In this document: positions 51,101 to 60,418 of the stretch, piece after piece
Position numbering within the stretch: the first letter of the stretch is position 1
Layout of the letters: every line of letters starts with the position of its first letter
Assembly (NCBI GenBank): GCA_022829145.1
Contig: CM040750.1
Span: 38,374,386-38,438,385, forward strand
Length of the DNA: 64,000 bases
Source: Albula goreensis
Lineage: Eukaryota; Chordata; Actinopteri; Albuliformes; Albulidae
Direction: 5' to 3'
Program-made: the position numbers and the translations under genes
Notes under the pieces: model-generated
What the model was told of the DNA's origin: nothing
The model's database searches: none
The model's input: the letters and a program-made list of their open reading frames with translations, nothing else

Positions 51101-52927
51101 AAAATTAGGGGATACGAATTTGAGTTTTGAACATTGGGGCATTCGGAATCAGTGGTTAAAGTGGAAAACGCAGATCAGCCCCTCTCCAACAATTACCGAC
51201 CTTCGAGGAGCTCACAACTGTCTTTGGAACTCACGCGTCCTTTGAAGAGACTGAGTGGTGATCGTACCCTAATGAGCTTTTTCCTCCCGACGCCTACGGC
51301 TGACGCCCACACGTGCACGGACGGCCTCTGATGACGCAAACGGGGCATTGAGCACCAGAGGTTGCTGGCTCGTAGGGTGGTACTGCGGTGCGCAGACCTT
51401 GAGGGAAAGTGGTCTTGTGAGGGTCGCCGGTTGGAAAGGAAATACAAGACGAAGATGAATGATCTCGGGACCCTGTCAAGCCTCTGAAGTCATCACAATG
51501 AGACGGATCATAAAATGTGCGGTATTTTACGCACAATGAGTGTTGATAGATATGTCGATCATCTGTAATGTTTCTTCACAAACAGCATACTGAAAATACA
51601 AATATATTTATTGTGCAGCTGTAGGGCCGGTTAACTCGTGCTCGGTAATTAGGCGCTGTGACAACCCTCTCACTCTCAGCTGCTACGCTTTCCCCCGCAG
51701 CACTTTCATTTAGAACACCAACTGTAAATAAAACGGTAACCTTATGATTCGGTTCATGGTTATGTAACAAAGTTGTTATTTTAAAATGTTGACAGTATTC
51801 TGCTGTCCCCGCGCCTGTCAATTTAAACTGCAATCTGTCTCGGCAACTCTTCCTCCGTGAAATCGGCAAAATCAAAGCCTTTGTCACCATTACGTCACCT
51901 TTATGTCTCTAAGATAGTGATAGAAAAATGTTATGTAATAAGCTTTACTTACAAGCTTGATCATTCATGCTACTCCAGTACGCGCGTCTCAGTTACTCTC
52001 TTTGGTACATAAAACGACTGCAGTGACTCAATGAGCAACACCCAAAACACTTCTCAATAAACACTTTTTGGTTGTAGAAATAACAATTTCTCTGGAAACA
52101 TATCAACAAAACTTACAAAGCCTGTCCCAGGGAACAGACCTGCCATGGTAATTCTGCAGGTTTGCCGTTGTTTCAGGAGTAAAACATACATAATGTCCGA
52201 GGCATACTTACAGTTTTGTGCCGTTTCGTACTATTTTTTTTTTTTTTTTGTCAACGGATTTAAAATGTACCAGAATAAATCTGACATATTAATGGTTTAA
52301 TTTGGACTTTAAAAGTCACCTAGCGGTTCATTCGAGTGACACATTTAACCGCTTCAAACCACACACACAAGACCCAAACACAAAAGAGCCCGAAATACCG
52401 GCACATTTGGCCACATATGGGATCCTGAGAAATGCATTTCCAAAATGATCACTAAGGTCTGCCCGCAGCAGAAGAAAAAAAGATACAGTATCATCTGCAA
52501 GATAAAGTTCATTTTCTGGTCGATTTTAAACCCCATGTTGTAATACACCTGCCAAGGGACATGCGTTTGGAATAACTTTAAAACACTGTTTTAAACTGCT
52601 AAACTCTGGCTGTGATGTGTCATCCGTTCATTCAACAGTCTTATTTTACTCGGCAAGCAGGGGCGAGGTGTGAGACAGACACTCTTACCTGACTACCCCG
52701 TACATCACGAGGATGTTTCCGAGAAGTCCGACCACGCAGATCACAGAGTAGAGGGCCGTGATGGAGATCGCAATTATGATACCCGTTGTGCTTTTCACTG
52801 GGCTCTGCTCTGTGTTGTTGCTTCCGTTCGGCAAGAAGCCCATCGTTTCCTCCTGAAAGGTGACATTGAAAGGAATTACGGGATACAGGTCGGCGAAATC
52901 AGCACCGGACACCGTGGACAGCTCCAT
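28199..52927 (-). CDS. oprd1: delta-type opioid receptor, three coding exons
   Basis: Class A GPCR for enkephalin-type peptides; the family signals through Gi/o at the neuronal plasma membrane. The coding sequence joins 52927-52689, 29810-29455 and 28728-28199 (239+356+530 nt) into 374 codons plus TGA; human OPRD1 has 372. The N-terminus has sequons at N21, N34 and N37. TM1 is about residues 50-77, TM2 86-113, TM3 121-153, TM4 166-190, TM5 215-243, TM6 262-290, TM7 299-325, then helix 8. Visible landmarks are D99 (2.50), D132 (3.32, amine anchor), DRY 149-151, the C125-C203 disulfide pair, CWTP with W279, H283, Y313 and NPVLY 319-323. The sodium-site set D99, N135, S139, W279, N315 and N319 is complete. 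K112 and the tail SFSRAR...CAPSEG favour delta over mu, kappa or nociceptin receptors. Mu-like K289 and W305 are unusual. Intron phases (2, then 1) match the opioid receptor family. The a/b paralogue cannot be decided here. Confidence 0.96.
28834..28890 (-). mobile_element. SINE tail fragment (V-domain-like)
   Basis: Reads CATTACATTACCGTCATTTG, then GCAGACACTCTTATCCAGAG on the plus strand. This is the reverse complement of the conserved 3' region of teleost V-SINE/HE1 elements (ggataagagcgtctgc...). Only the tail is recognisable; a body upstream on the minus strand (towards 28960) is not clear. Confidence 0.6.
29222..29391 (+). mobile_element. degraded tRNA-derived SINE (HE1/V-SINE type)
   Basis: A B-box-like TTGATTCCC is followed by a body reading CACCTTGAGTGAGGTCCTTCA and CCAGCTGTATAAAT. 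The tail ends in ATAAATGCCTGAAATG. The body and the end resemble the common teleost SINE form ...gagcaaggtacttaacc...ccagctgtataaat...ctgctaaatgcc. Many differences suggest an old insertion. The family name is from memory; a Repbase or Dfam search would settle it. Confidence 0.55.
29455..29810 (-). CDS. oprd1: oprd1 coding exon 2 (ICL1 to ECL2)
   Basis: Encodes the last base of R80 through the first base of G199: TM2, ECL1, TM3 with D132 and the DRY box, ICL2, TM4 and the start of ECL2. The acceptor is a short pyrimidine tract followed by CTGAACAG at 29811-29818. The donor after AAAG is GTGAGG, with GT at 29454-29453. The open frame runs past both splice sites, so the ends were set by the sites and by alignment to remembered opioid receptor sequences. 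No frame break is seen. Confidence 0.95.
30116..30332. repeat. telomere-like (TTAGGGG/ATAGGGG)n array in intron 1
   Basis: About 30 degenerate 6-8 bp units such as GGGGTTAGGG, GGGATAGGGG and a final GTTAGGGTTAGGGTTAGG. It lies about 300 bp from the exon 2 acceptor; the G-rich strand is the template strand of oprd1. Confidence 0.92.
30333..33056. other. intron 1 sequence with transposon remains
   Basis: Unique sequence to about 31880, then the probable DNA transposon remains (to 32520), then AT-rich sequence up to the 45 bp array. Confidence 0.5.
32210..32520 (-). mobile_element. probable non-autonomous DNA transposon remains
   Basis: The phrases TTGGGACACAGCC (32504-32516), GTTTGGGACGCACTTGATCA and TATTGGGACGCACCCTACGT, interleaved with GTACTTG and GTACGCAAG motifs, are typical of the 'cgtcccaa...tactt' ends of fish non-autonomous DNA transposons. 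The AT-rich stretch 31880-32210 may be internal sequence of the same element. I could not define terminal inverted repeats or a target-site duplication. Confidence 0.35.
33057..34766. repeat. 45 bp minisatellite, 38 copies
   Basis: Unit AATGAGGCTGTGTTCACGGG + CAGGAGAATACCTCAGCAAT + TATAG. Copies differ mainly at CACGGG/CACAGG and GAATAC/GAACAC. A 571-codon frame of the 15-residue repeat [15 protein letters not shown] results; it starts and ends with the array, lies antisense in the oprd1 intron and has no unique flanking coding sequence, so it is not called as a gene. Confidence 0.98.
34767..35264. other. spacer between arrays with hairpin
   Basis: Contains ATTATTATTATAG-type sequence at 34990-35040, a 17 bp-arm hairpin at 35042-35081 and the 19 bp motif ATACTCAAATTTGTCTCCT at 35138-35156. 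Confidence 0.6.
35042..35081. repeat. hairpin, 17 bp arms, 6 bp loop
   Basis: TTGTGTGTGTATTGCAG and CTGCAATACGCACACAA are inverted with one mismatch around AATGAA. It could be a transposon end or a degenerate palindrome. Confidence 0.8.
35265..35653. repeat. 44 bp minisatellite, ~9 copies
   Basis: Unit GAAAGCGTTAGTTTTATCAT + GTGTGCAGTCAGTTTTGCTC + TTTG. Confidence 0.96.
35654..36222. other. intron 1 spacer
   Basis: Unique sequence. CCACAGGCARGTWCATYCAT recurs imperfectly at 36130 and 36168. No gene. Confidence 0.5.
36223..37149. repeat. 44 bp minisatellite, ~21 copies
   Basis: Unit GGGGACCCCACACCCTGAAT + CTGCCCTGGCTGGGGTCATA + ACGA. It is highly uniform except for deletions around 36895-36960, where shortened units cluster. 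Confidence 0.97.
37434..37485 (-). mobile_element. SINE tail fragment (V-domain-like)
   Basis: Contains CATTTACATGGAGCCATTTC, then AGATGCTCTTTTCCACAGCG and ACTTACAAA, a diverged form of the teleost ttacatttac...gcagacgctcttatccagagcgacttaca tail. The following 100 bp could be the rest of the element but is not recognisable. Confidence 0.55.
38625..38640 (+). promoter_or_regulatory. CTCF-like motif
   Basis: CCAGTAGGGGGTGCTG fits the core CCASYAGRKGGCRS except for one T. A single motif match is weak evidence. Confidence 0.3.
38804..38984. repeat. degenerate ~34 bp repeat, ~5 copies
   Basis: Copies of GAGGTTAGCCTCGGCRTCGT + GCTCA followed by AGCTCAGAGAGC or GAAAGC. Confidence 0.8.
38985..40449. 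other. intron 1 spacer
   Basis: Unique, with (TTGA)5 at 40029-40048, a short TG run near 40140 and CTGGGTGGCTCGGTGCTG-type duplication at 39855-39890. Confidence 0.5.
40450..40660. repeat. ~28 bp minisatellite, ~6 copies
   Basis: Unit CAGCAGCTAATGCTCAGCGG + CTACAGCC; the right end is degenerate. Confidence 0.9.
40661..42019. other. intron 1 spacer
   Basis: Unique AT-rich sequence with the CTCF-like motif at 41073-41090. Confidence 0.5.
41073..41090 (+). promoter_or_regulatory. CTCF-like motif
   Basis: CCTGTAGGTGGCAGCACT matches the core YAGRKGGCRS fully, with one difference before it. Same orientation as the site at 38625. Confidence 0.3.
42020..42425. repeat. polypyrimidine tract with ~88 bp repeats
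   Basis: Almost pure C/T on the plus strand. GTTCTC...TTACTTTCTCTCCTCC recurs at 42113, 42201, 42287 and 42376. Confidence 0.92.
42479..42897. repeat. 41 bp minisatellite, ~10 copies
   Basis: Unit CTCCATTGTGATTGGGTGGC + CGGTACGGACTCTTTCATGT + G. Variants GGTTGACCCGTATGG and GGGTGGCCGGTACGG alternate in the right half. Each unit carries ATTGG (a CCAAT box on the gene strand). Confidence 0.95.
42898..43182. other. intron 1 spacer
   Basis: Unique complex sequence, no gene. Confidence 0.4.
43183..44485. repeat. 1.3 kb G-rich array of GGGGTGTGAGGTGTGGGGTGAG type
   Basis: Plus strand is made almost only of G, T and A, with GGGG runs every 4-10 bases. Copies are too shuffled to give a single unit (5, 7 and 8 bp subunits such as GGGGTGA, GGGGTGTG, AGGTGTG). 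Confidence 0.96.
44486..45099. other. intron 1 spacer
   Basis: Unique sequence; no coding signal. Confidence 0.5.
45100..45212. repeat. (CA)n with CT interruptions
   Basis: CACACA runs broken by CATACTC, CCTCTCTC and GCTCTCTCTCTG. Confidence 0.93.
45213..46409. repeat. 33 bp minisatellite, ~36 copies, with higher-order units
   Basis: Unit GTGAGCAGGTTTACAGTGTG + CACTGGTTTCTCA. Variants are TTACTCG, TTTCTAG, ATTGAGC and GTACTGG. A three-unit 99 bp block is repeated in tandem near 45958-46155. All 33-mers keep the frames open. Confidence 0.97.
46410..46918. other. intron 1 spacer
   Basis: Unique sequence; nothing recognised. Confidence 0.5.
46919..47495. repeat. 23 bp minisatellite, 25 copies, two alternating types
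   Basis: TGGGTCATTAGCTAGGGCTA + CTC and TGGGTCATTAGCTGGGGCCA + CTC, with a smaller number of mixed CTAGGGCCAC copies. Confidence 0.97.
47496..47841. other. intron 1 spacer
   Basis: Unique sequence; no gene. Confidence 0.5.
47842..48863. repeat. 43 bp minisatellite, ~23 copies
   Basis: Unit ACCCACCTGCGCTAACGCTA + CAGTCAGATACAGACACGCT + TTA, with many indels and a scrambled block at 47960-48060. Confidence 0.95.
48864..52688. other. 5' part of intron 1, repeat-poor
   Basis: The longest array-free part of the intron. 49000-49300 includes an octamer-like ATGCAAAT and complex sequence. 49525-49620 and 51160-51400 are CpG-rich. A T-rich run lies at 52233-52248. No exon recognised. Confidence 0.4.
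52689..52927 (-). CDS. oprd1: oprd1 coding exon 1 (N-terminus and TM1)
   Basis: Encodes residues 1-79 and two bases of R80: the extracellular N-terminus with three sequons, then TM1 with the GLLGN motif (N71 is position 1.50). The start ATG at 52927-52925 has G at -3 and G at +4. No other ATG lies within about 150 bp upstream on this strand. The donor reads AG|GTAAGAGT with GT at 52688-52687, a near-consensus site. Splitting the Arg codon before [11 protein letters not shown] is the position used by all opioid receptor genes. Confidence 0.95.
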
Positions 52928-53090
52928 CGCTACTGCCGTCGCCCGCTTGCTCCTTTATTCAGTGCTATAAACTTGGCGGTACAGTCACTGGCGAGGCTCG
53001 GTGCTCGCGGGCTGCAAACTTGACTGGAGAGTCGGAGCTGATTTAGAGCGCGAGAGAAAAGGAGGGAGGGGGGGTGATGATGCCAAGGGG
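52928..53090 (-). promoter_or_regulatory. CpG-rich 5' flank, probable oprd1 5' UTR and promoter
   Basis: Directly upstream of the start codon there are about a dozen CpGs in 135 bp. On the gene strand a C-rich tract (complement of 53051-53075) could serve Sp1/MAZ-type factors. A weak TATA-like GTTTATAG lies about 40 bp before the ATG, too close to be a usual TATA box. No upstream ATG is present here. The transcription start cannot be placed from sequence alone, and an additional non-coding 5' exon further up is possible. Confidence 0.4.
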
Positions 53091-55920
53091 TCACACCTCT
53101 TCTACTTGTCACTGCTAAACAATGTCCCGGTTTTTTTTTTTTTTAGCCTCCTAGGCAAGAATGTCCAAAATGCCGAGCGTAAGAAATTAAGCCACCGTGC
53201 AGGATGCGCTTCGTCAAGCGGGTAAAATGATGTGGTTCAGAATCCCGAGCTCGTGAGAGAGAATGAGGTATTCCCTTCTAGAGAGCGCACTGGCGAGAGG
53301 ACTACGCAGGCAGTTTACACTGGCTCTCCAAGCAGGTACGCTGTGCCGCTTCTGGTCTGCTTTCTTATAAAAACCCAACAGCTCTATCTACGTCAAAGCC
53401 GCGTAGCTGGCTGAAATTCAAAAATATGAATTGTCAGTCAGGCGCCACAAAAATTAATTACTTCCACTGCTTGGTCCTGCAACAAAAATACATAAATAAA
53501 GTACCCAAATCAGATATAACGTTTGATTTTGCAATAGGGTACACAATGCAATGCTACTGGAGGCATGTTTTAGCAGGACCAGTCTTTGAAAGGAAGGATT
53601 CTTTGTGAGTCTGGATTCTGTTTCATTTTAATTGCAGTTTGCCCGGTTTTGTGTTAGTATAAAATCAATACTATCAATTACTCCTTAATGTAGACTCAGC
53701 GCTCGCGGCGGCTGTGAACATAGGTTGATGCACATGGTAAGATATTCGTGTTTGACTATCATAAGCAAAGAGCGAGACATCCTATCCCTCATAAAAACGA
53801 CTGACTGCATGACATGCACACTGTGTATGACATGGTCTCCGACAGAATGATCTCCGTAAGCAAGGCGCAATGTTTGCGCATTCACTGTGCACCTGGCACG
53901 CAGATCTTTCGGGTGGGGGGACCAAAACATTATTTATGCATAGCCCACCCACCCCGCCGCCTCAGTGTCCACGGCCTCAATTTGAGAGCCCGTTTTCCGC
54001 GAGTAATACTCGACTGCCATATCAAATTGTGTCCACCTACGCAGAGCTACCACAGGGAAATCAGTAACTTTCAGACAAATGAATATATGTATCCAATAAT
54101 AAAGAGACAGTGCCCGCGCCTTGTTGTCCTTTTGCTTCTAATTATGTTAACACCTTCTCTCTTGATTATTGTAGGCTATATTTTAAATGACTGTTTAATA
54201 TAACTATAAACAGTTATAGATTGTAATTATAAGTGGATTGTGAATAGAATTATTTTGCACAGAGTGATGTTTTCTTGATGTTTGGTTTCCTGGCACATAT
54301 CTTGTTACCAAGTCCTGCGAGAGGCGCCAAAGCAGCGTATTGTGCCGGAAAGGATGGCGGGGGGTAGCAGTTTGAGTAATTAATTGGGCTTGCCTTGTCA
54401 GCGCCATTTCTGACCACAGATTCAATGCACTTAAATTTCCAGACTGCAGAGCAACGACAATGTTGACCGTTCACACACACACACACACACAAATAAAACA
54501 AACAAGTAACAGATTCGCGGAGAGTTATTGTTATGGAACAGATATTGTTATGGTTCTTTTTTTCTTTTTTTTCTTTTTTTTGAATAATTAATACACAGGC
54601 AAGTTGATTAAGATTCATGATTTTGTGTGAGAGAGAAATTTAGGTGTTTTCCTTGTTTGTTTCAAATTCCACTTTCGCAAGCGTTGAAACTGGCTGTAAA
54701 GTTCAATAGTTATCGGAATTATTTATGATGGCATTTGACGTCGTTATTATTTCCTTGGCCAGGAGCAGGCTGGAGCACGCGCGGTGACACACCTGCTTGC
54801 ACTTGTAAAACGCCTATGGGCTATTGCCATGGTAACGAAGGACTTCCTTCTGTACTAGACTCTCAGCGACCCGGCCGTAAAATAACAAGGAGGAGTTCAG
54901 TACCGTTTATTTAATAATTTGCTCGAATATCAGTTGTTGACAAAATGAATACATTTAGGCGAAACGTAAATAACCCCATGTCTGTGTCTGTGCAGGTCGT
55001 GAAGGCACTTCAAGGCTTTTAAGCTTTTTTACAGAGAAAAAATAATGCATTTTTATCCTGACAAATTAAACTGCCTTTTGATGAATAATCCAAGACGAGG
55101 AAGGTAGTCCTGTTTTCACTCATAAGGGATTTAATTATAAATGCATGCTTCCATTAGCATTATTGAAGCACACAGTAATAAATAAGCCGTAAATGGTGGG
55201 GCAGAGGCCATGCAGCTAGCGGTGCATCAGGCAGCTATGTTTGTTTGTTAGCCCTGGCAGTAGATCTGTCACGGCAGTGTGTGTAAGAATTTGCACACAA
55301 CTCACCTCCAGTTTTTTACAGATAGTTATTGAAGAGGTTTAATCTTCAAGTTACCTGCATAAGGTTGTGAGCATCTGATTGTCCGCAATGCGCCATTGTT
55401 GGGGGGTATCTCTAAGGGCATAGCTTACACATGACGCATGCTTTTCCACAGGTGTTCCTGCCATACATGAGCTCTGTGTGCCGGTGCAGTCTCCTGACCA
55501 CACTGCCAGTCACACGCAATAAGAGATGGCTCTTAATCTGATGCTTGAAACACTCGATGTATCCGCTTTGCCCCTGTCTGTGGGGGTTTCTTTGTTCTAG
55601 CACTCATGTTGCCATTGTAGTCTAAGGATCATAGAATTCAGCAGATGGGTTTGTGCTGTTTCAGGGGCCTGCCTGGAGATCCTCTCAAAGGGCCAGCCAG
55701 CTGTGAGGCTGGGCTGGGGCCCAAGTCGGGACGGCCAGAGACAGTGTGGGCTGGCTGGCAGGTGGAGGCTGGCTGTGGGCCGGGCGTCTCTCCAGCAGGC
55801 CTGGAGACCCGGCTGAACATTCACCATGCGGTGAATGCAGAGCAAACCCAGTAGGTTTGCTCTCTCAGAGCGTCCTATTGGAGGTGTCTGATTGGTTTAC
55901 CACCTCTGCTGAGAGCAGCG
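53091..55920. other. oprd1 5' flank, no gene seen
   Basis: (CA)10 at 54471-54490, T-rich tracts at 53131-53144 and 54556-54581, GC-rich CTGG/GGCTGG-rich sequence at 55670-55800. No open frame resembles a known protein. Confidence 0.5.
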
Positions 55921-56092
55921 CAGGCTGTGGAGTCGCAGGAGCAGGGCTCGCACCCTGGCAGAGGACAGGCTCCACCCAGGCAGAGGACGGGCTCCACCCG
56001 GGCAGAGGACGGGCTCCACCTGGGCAGGCTGTGGAGTCCCCCAGGAGCAGGGCTCGCACCCTGGCAGAGGACGGGCTCCACCCGTGCGGGGT
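55921..56092. repeat. 22 bp repeat within a 104 bp duplication
   Basis: GCAGAGGACGGGCTCCACCC units in tandem. CAGGCTGTGGAGTC...GGAGCAGGGCTCGCACCCTG occurs at 55921 and 56025. Confidence 0.9.
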
Positions 56093-57536
56093 CTCCTCCC
56101 TGCTGCGTGTTTCTGGAGAATGAGCCTTTTCTCTGACTCGGTGGATTCTCTGTGATTTACTCGGGGTGACACCTCACCGCCAGAACTCCACAACCTCGTC
56201 TGCAATTACAGAGCCGTCTCCTTGGTGACACAAAGATCAATATGTGAAACGATCCTCTGCTGCCCCTGGCAGTGATTCCATTTCCTCTTATGAATGTCCG
56301 AGTGAAGATAAATAAAATGTGCAGGGGGTGTATTATTGGGTATGATGAGCCACTGACACTGCAGGAGGTCTGTGTTTAACCCCCCCCCCCGCCCCTCCGC
56401 CCCATCCCCAAACTGACCCCCCCATCCCCAGCCCATAATCAACAAACCATTCTCACATCATCATATTTCGATTTAGTCAAATCGATTACACATTTTTATT
56501 ATTTCTTCATACATCAGTCATACGTGTTATTGATTAGAGTTTAAGTCGGTGAACCCCTCTCTGTGTTCAAGTAGTTATTTTATCACTGGTCAGATGTGAT
56601 GTGGGAGAATGGGCTGGATCTGAGATTATTACAGAGATTAATGTAATCCCTCCTGCGCAGTTTGTTTGTATTAATTATGCACTCAGGGCTCTCTGATTAG
56701 ATTTGATTGGGACGTAATTAACAGCTTGTCTGAAATCAGCTCTGAAGCAGTCAGATATTCCTATCTCGGCTTGCAGGGATGAGAGGGCTCTACTCTCTAA
56801 TCTTATTTGCTTTCATTTTCTCTAATTTTTTTTTCTTAAAAAATAAGATCATATTAAAGTACAGATACAAACCCCAGCACACTGGGGTAGCAGGGGGTCC
56901 TTTTTAAAAAAAAAACCTATTTCACACCAGTTAGTCATTTCTTACATTTCTTAACTAAAATCAAAAATAAACATTTATCGATGCAGTGGGTGTGTGATGA
57001 GCTGCTAGAGGATTATGGGTAATTGTGTTATGCAGTGTGGTGTGTGTGGAGCCCCTGCAGGTGGACTGTGGACTGGGGGCGTGTGCACAGGGCTGTGGGA
57101 CGTGGGACATGTGTGTGAGGAGCTTACATGAATAACATGTAAGATGTGGGTGGGGAACTAAACCCTCACAAATAATTATGAAGCATATTTTATCTCCTAT
57201 ATAAAGCATTGTGCATTATGTGTATGATATACTCAATAGAACGCATTTTACATGACAAAGAAATGGTCAAAGAAAAACACATTTTCTTTGTCTGTTTACT
57301 CTCTGACCTGCACCGTCTTCATTTGTAAAGCTCAGATAAAAGTTTCCAGACCCTAAGAGAAATTCTTTGTGACTGTTTTTTGCAAGTGCCTCAGTCTTGA
57401 TTGGACCTTTTTCCACACTGGAATCAGTCATTCATTTGCCCATTACTTTGTGTAACAGTGTGGTGATGCCTTTTCATTTTATAAGTTCAGCTGGTAAAAG
57501 CAGAAGTGATTCAGGAAACCACCCGACATTCCTCAG
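56093..57536. other. upstream flank, no gene seen
   Basis: C-rich run at 56380-56430, otherwise AT-rich unique sequence. Confidence 0.5.
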
Positions 57537-58800
57537 TCCAGAGTCTCTCCATCACACTCGCCTCTGGGCGAACAGTCTGTTTGCTCTTCCTCCCGAGTCT
57601 CTCCATCACACTCGTCTCTGGGCGAACAGTCTGTTTGCTCTTCCTCCCGAGTCTCTCCATCACACTCGTCTCTGGGCGAACAGTCTGTTTGCTCTTCCTC
57701 CAGAGTCTCTCCATCACACTCGTCTCTGGGCGAACAGTCTGTTTGCTTCTTCCTCCCGAGAACAGTCTGTTTGCTCTTCTCCCTCCATCACACTCGCCTC
57801 TGGGCGAACAGTCTGTTTGCTCTTCCTCCCGAGTCTCTCCATCACACTCGTCTCTGGGCGAACAGTCTGTTTGCTCTTCCTCCCGAGTCTCTCCATCACA
57901 CTCGTCTCTGGGCGAACAGTCTGTTTGCTCTTCCTCCCGAGTCTCTCCATCACACTCGTCTCTGGGCGAACAGTCTGTTTGCTCTTCCTCCCGAGTCTCT
58001 CCATCACACTCGCTCTCTGGGCGAACAGTCTGTTTGCTCTTCCTCCCGAGTCTCTCCATCACACTCGTCTCTGGGCGAACAGTCTGTTTGCTCTTCCTCC
58101 CGAGTCTCTCCATCACACTCGCCTCTGGGCGAACAGTCTGTTTGCTCTTCCTCCCGAGTCTCTCCATCACACTCGTCTCTGGGCGAACAGTCTGTTTGCT
58201 CTTCCTCCCGAACAGTCTCTCCATCACACTCGCCTCTGGGCGAGTCTCTCCAACAGTCTGTCTTTGCTCTTCCTCCCGAGTCTCTCCATCACACTCGCCT
58301 CTGGGCGAACAGTCTGTTTGCTCTTCCTCCCGAGTCTCTCCATCACACTCGTCTCTGGGCGAACAGTCTGTTTGCTCTTCCTCCCGAGTCTCTCCATCAC
58401 ACTCGCCTCTGGGCGAACAGTCTGTTTGCAGTCTTCTCTTCCAGAGTCTCTCCATCACACTCGTCTCTGGGCGAACAGTCTGTTTGCTCTTCCTCCCGAG
58501 TCTCTCCATCACACTCGTCTCTGGGCGAACAGTCTGTTTGCTCTTCCTCCAGAGTCTCTCCATCACACTCGTCTCTGGGCGAACAGTCTGTTTGCTCTTC
58601 CTCCCGAGTCTCTCCATCACACTCGTCTCTGGGCGAACAGTCTGTTTGCTCTTCCTCGTCCTGGCCGAACAGTCTGTTTGCTCCATCAGTCTCTCCATCA
58701 CACTCGTCTCTGGGCGAACAGTCTGTTTGCTCTTCCTCCAGAGTCTCTCCATCACACTCGTCTCTGGGCAAACAGTCTGTTTGCTCTTCCTCCAGGGGTG
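57537..58800. repeat. 54 bp minisatellite, ~23 copies
   Basis: Unit GAGTCTCTCCATCACACTCG + TCTCTGGGCGAACAGTCTGT + TTGCTCTTCCTCCC. Broken or partial units occur at about 57745-57790, 58205-58265, 58428-58442 and 58655-58690. The 54-mer yields long frames on both strands (up to 477 codons) that are artefacts. Confidence 0.97.
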
Positions 58801-59810
58801 GCAGGCCCTGATTCTGCAGAGATAATGTAGGCAGGATTTTGTTTCCTCCAATTTCCTTTTCTCAATTGGATAATTAGCAGCAGTCGCCAATGTCAGTCTG
58901 CTCTTAGATTAGACTGCTGTAAAACATTTCATGCTGGGATACAATAACATTCTTCTGCTGTCATTCTTGAGCTTCTCAAAGTCAAAGAATGTAACTGGAG
59001 TGATGGGCCCTATGAATGGCAGGGAGAAGTACACCATGAAGGGCATACGTTAGCATGCTGTCCAGTAACCATATGATCACTGCCCCCGTCCCCCCCACCC
59101 CCCGCAGCGGTCTGTCCCAGCAGTGTTTGAGTACCCTCAGCTCAGACCTCCTCTCCCTGCGTTTATGGCCATTGGGTCCACAGGGATTCAGACACATTCA
59201 CTGAAACACACACTCCCATATCTCTCTCCAGCCTTCAGCATCTGTGTTTGGTAAAAGTCACCATCTTAATTAATGGCGCAAAGATCTTATTAGACTCAGA
59301 TAATTATTCTTTGTGTTTTTTTCCCCACACTCGTCTTTCTCTCTTAACTCCAGGACTCCCCTCCCAGGTGGTGGCATCTAAGCTGAGCAGTTTGGTAATT
59401 TACTCAGGGCCAAAAGGTCCGATGATGCTTTTAACGTCTGATGGCTCTCCATTTGCTATGGTCAATTTCTTCTCTGGCCAGCACTGTCCAAATTAACAGA
59501 TTGACTGATGGACCGTGATTGTATTTCACAGCCAGGGGAGATGCAGTCGGCCATTTTGGCTCAGGGCAGTGCTGTCCGTGTTAGAGACTGACTGATAGGC
59601 TGCTCCCTGGCTCATTGTTTGTGTGTGTGTGTGTGTTTGTTTGTTTGTTTGACTAAACTTTATTTGTCACAGAGCTGTAAAATCTTCAGTGCTCATTTGA
59701 AAACACAAGGCTTCCATTCATGCACCAAACTCAAGGCAGTCTGACTGACAGCCTGCACTATACTGGAGGAGTTTCTGAGCTCTGCAGTCTGTCATCTGGC
59801 CCAGACTGGC
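58801..59810. other. upstream flank, no gene seen
   Basis: Unique sequence with (GT)n/(TTTG)n at 59618-59650. Confidence 0.5.
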
Positions 59811-60205
59811 AGCAGCTCTCTCTCTCTCTGCAGCTCTCTCTCTCTGCAGGTCTCTCTCTCTCTCTCTGCAGCTCTCTCTCTCTCTCTGCAGCTCTCTCTC
59901 TCCGCAGGTCTCTCTCTCTCTGCAGGTCTCTCTCTCTGCAGCTCTCTCTCTGCAGGTCTCTCTCTCTGCAGCTCTCACTCTCTGCAGGTCTCTCTCTCTC
60001 TGCAGCTCTCTCTCTCTCTCTGCAGGTCTCTCTCTCTCTGCAGCTCTCTCTCTCTCTGCAGGTCTCTCTCTCTCTCTGCAGCTCTCTCTCTCTCTCTGCA
60101 GGTCTCTCTCTCTCTCTGCAGCTCTCTCTCTGCAGGTCTCTCTCTCTCTGCAGCTCTCACTCTCTGCAAGTCTCTCTCTCTCTGCTGCTCTCTCTTTGTA
60201 GCTCT
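59811..60205. repeat. CT-rich array of CTCTCTCTCTGCAG type
   Basis: TCTCTCTC runs of varying length closed by TGCAGC or TGCAGG; about 25 units. Confidence 0.95.
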
Positions 60206-60418
60206 GTGTGGAGCAGAGATGAAGGAGCCAGCAGGAATCACTCACTCATTGGACTCTGACGCCACAGACAGACAGAGCATATGCAGCGTTTGGTGCCGAA
60301 ACCGGGGGACCAGTTCTGCCATGCCGCCATCTCAGAGAAAGAGGGAGAGAGAGATTCATTTTTTAGTCCATACAAAAACTAAATTACTTAATATAAATGA
60401 AAAAAACAGCCAAACAAT
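60206..60418. other. short spacer
   Basis: Unique sequence between two arrays; nothing recognised with confidence. Confidence 0.4.

Larger units (their letters stand above)
29811..52688 (-). other. oprd1: oprd1 intron 1 (22.9 kb)
   Basis: Phase-2 intron between TM1 and ICL1, with GTAAGA donor and CAG acceptor. It contains the arrays at 30116, 33057, 35265, 36223, 38804, 40450, 42113, 42479, 43183, 45213, 46919 and 47842, listed separately, plus probable DNA-transposon remains near 32210-32520. I see no further coding exon inside it. Confidence 0.9.

Noticed and set aside
57397-58890. Overlapping frames of 346-477 codons on both strands
   Set aside because: Produced by the 54 bp array; several frames open at once with no domain.
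59720-60259. Frames of 175-179 codons rich in Ser/Leu or Arg/Glu
   Set aside because: Low-complexity translation of the CTCTCTGCAG array.
60285-60305. String TGGTGCCGAAACCGGG resembling a retroelement primer-binding site
   Set aside because: No paired LTRs or recognisable retroelement domains nearby; a single short match is not enough to call a fossil element.
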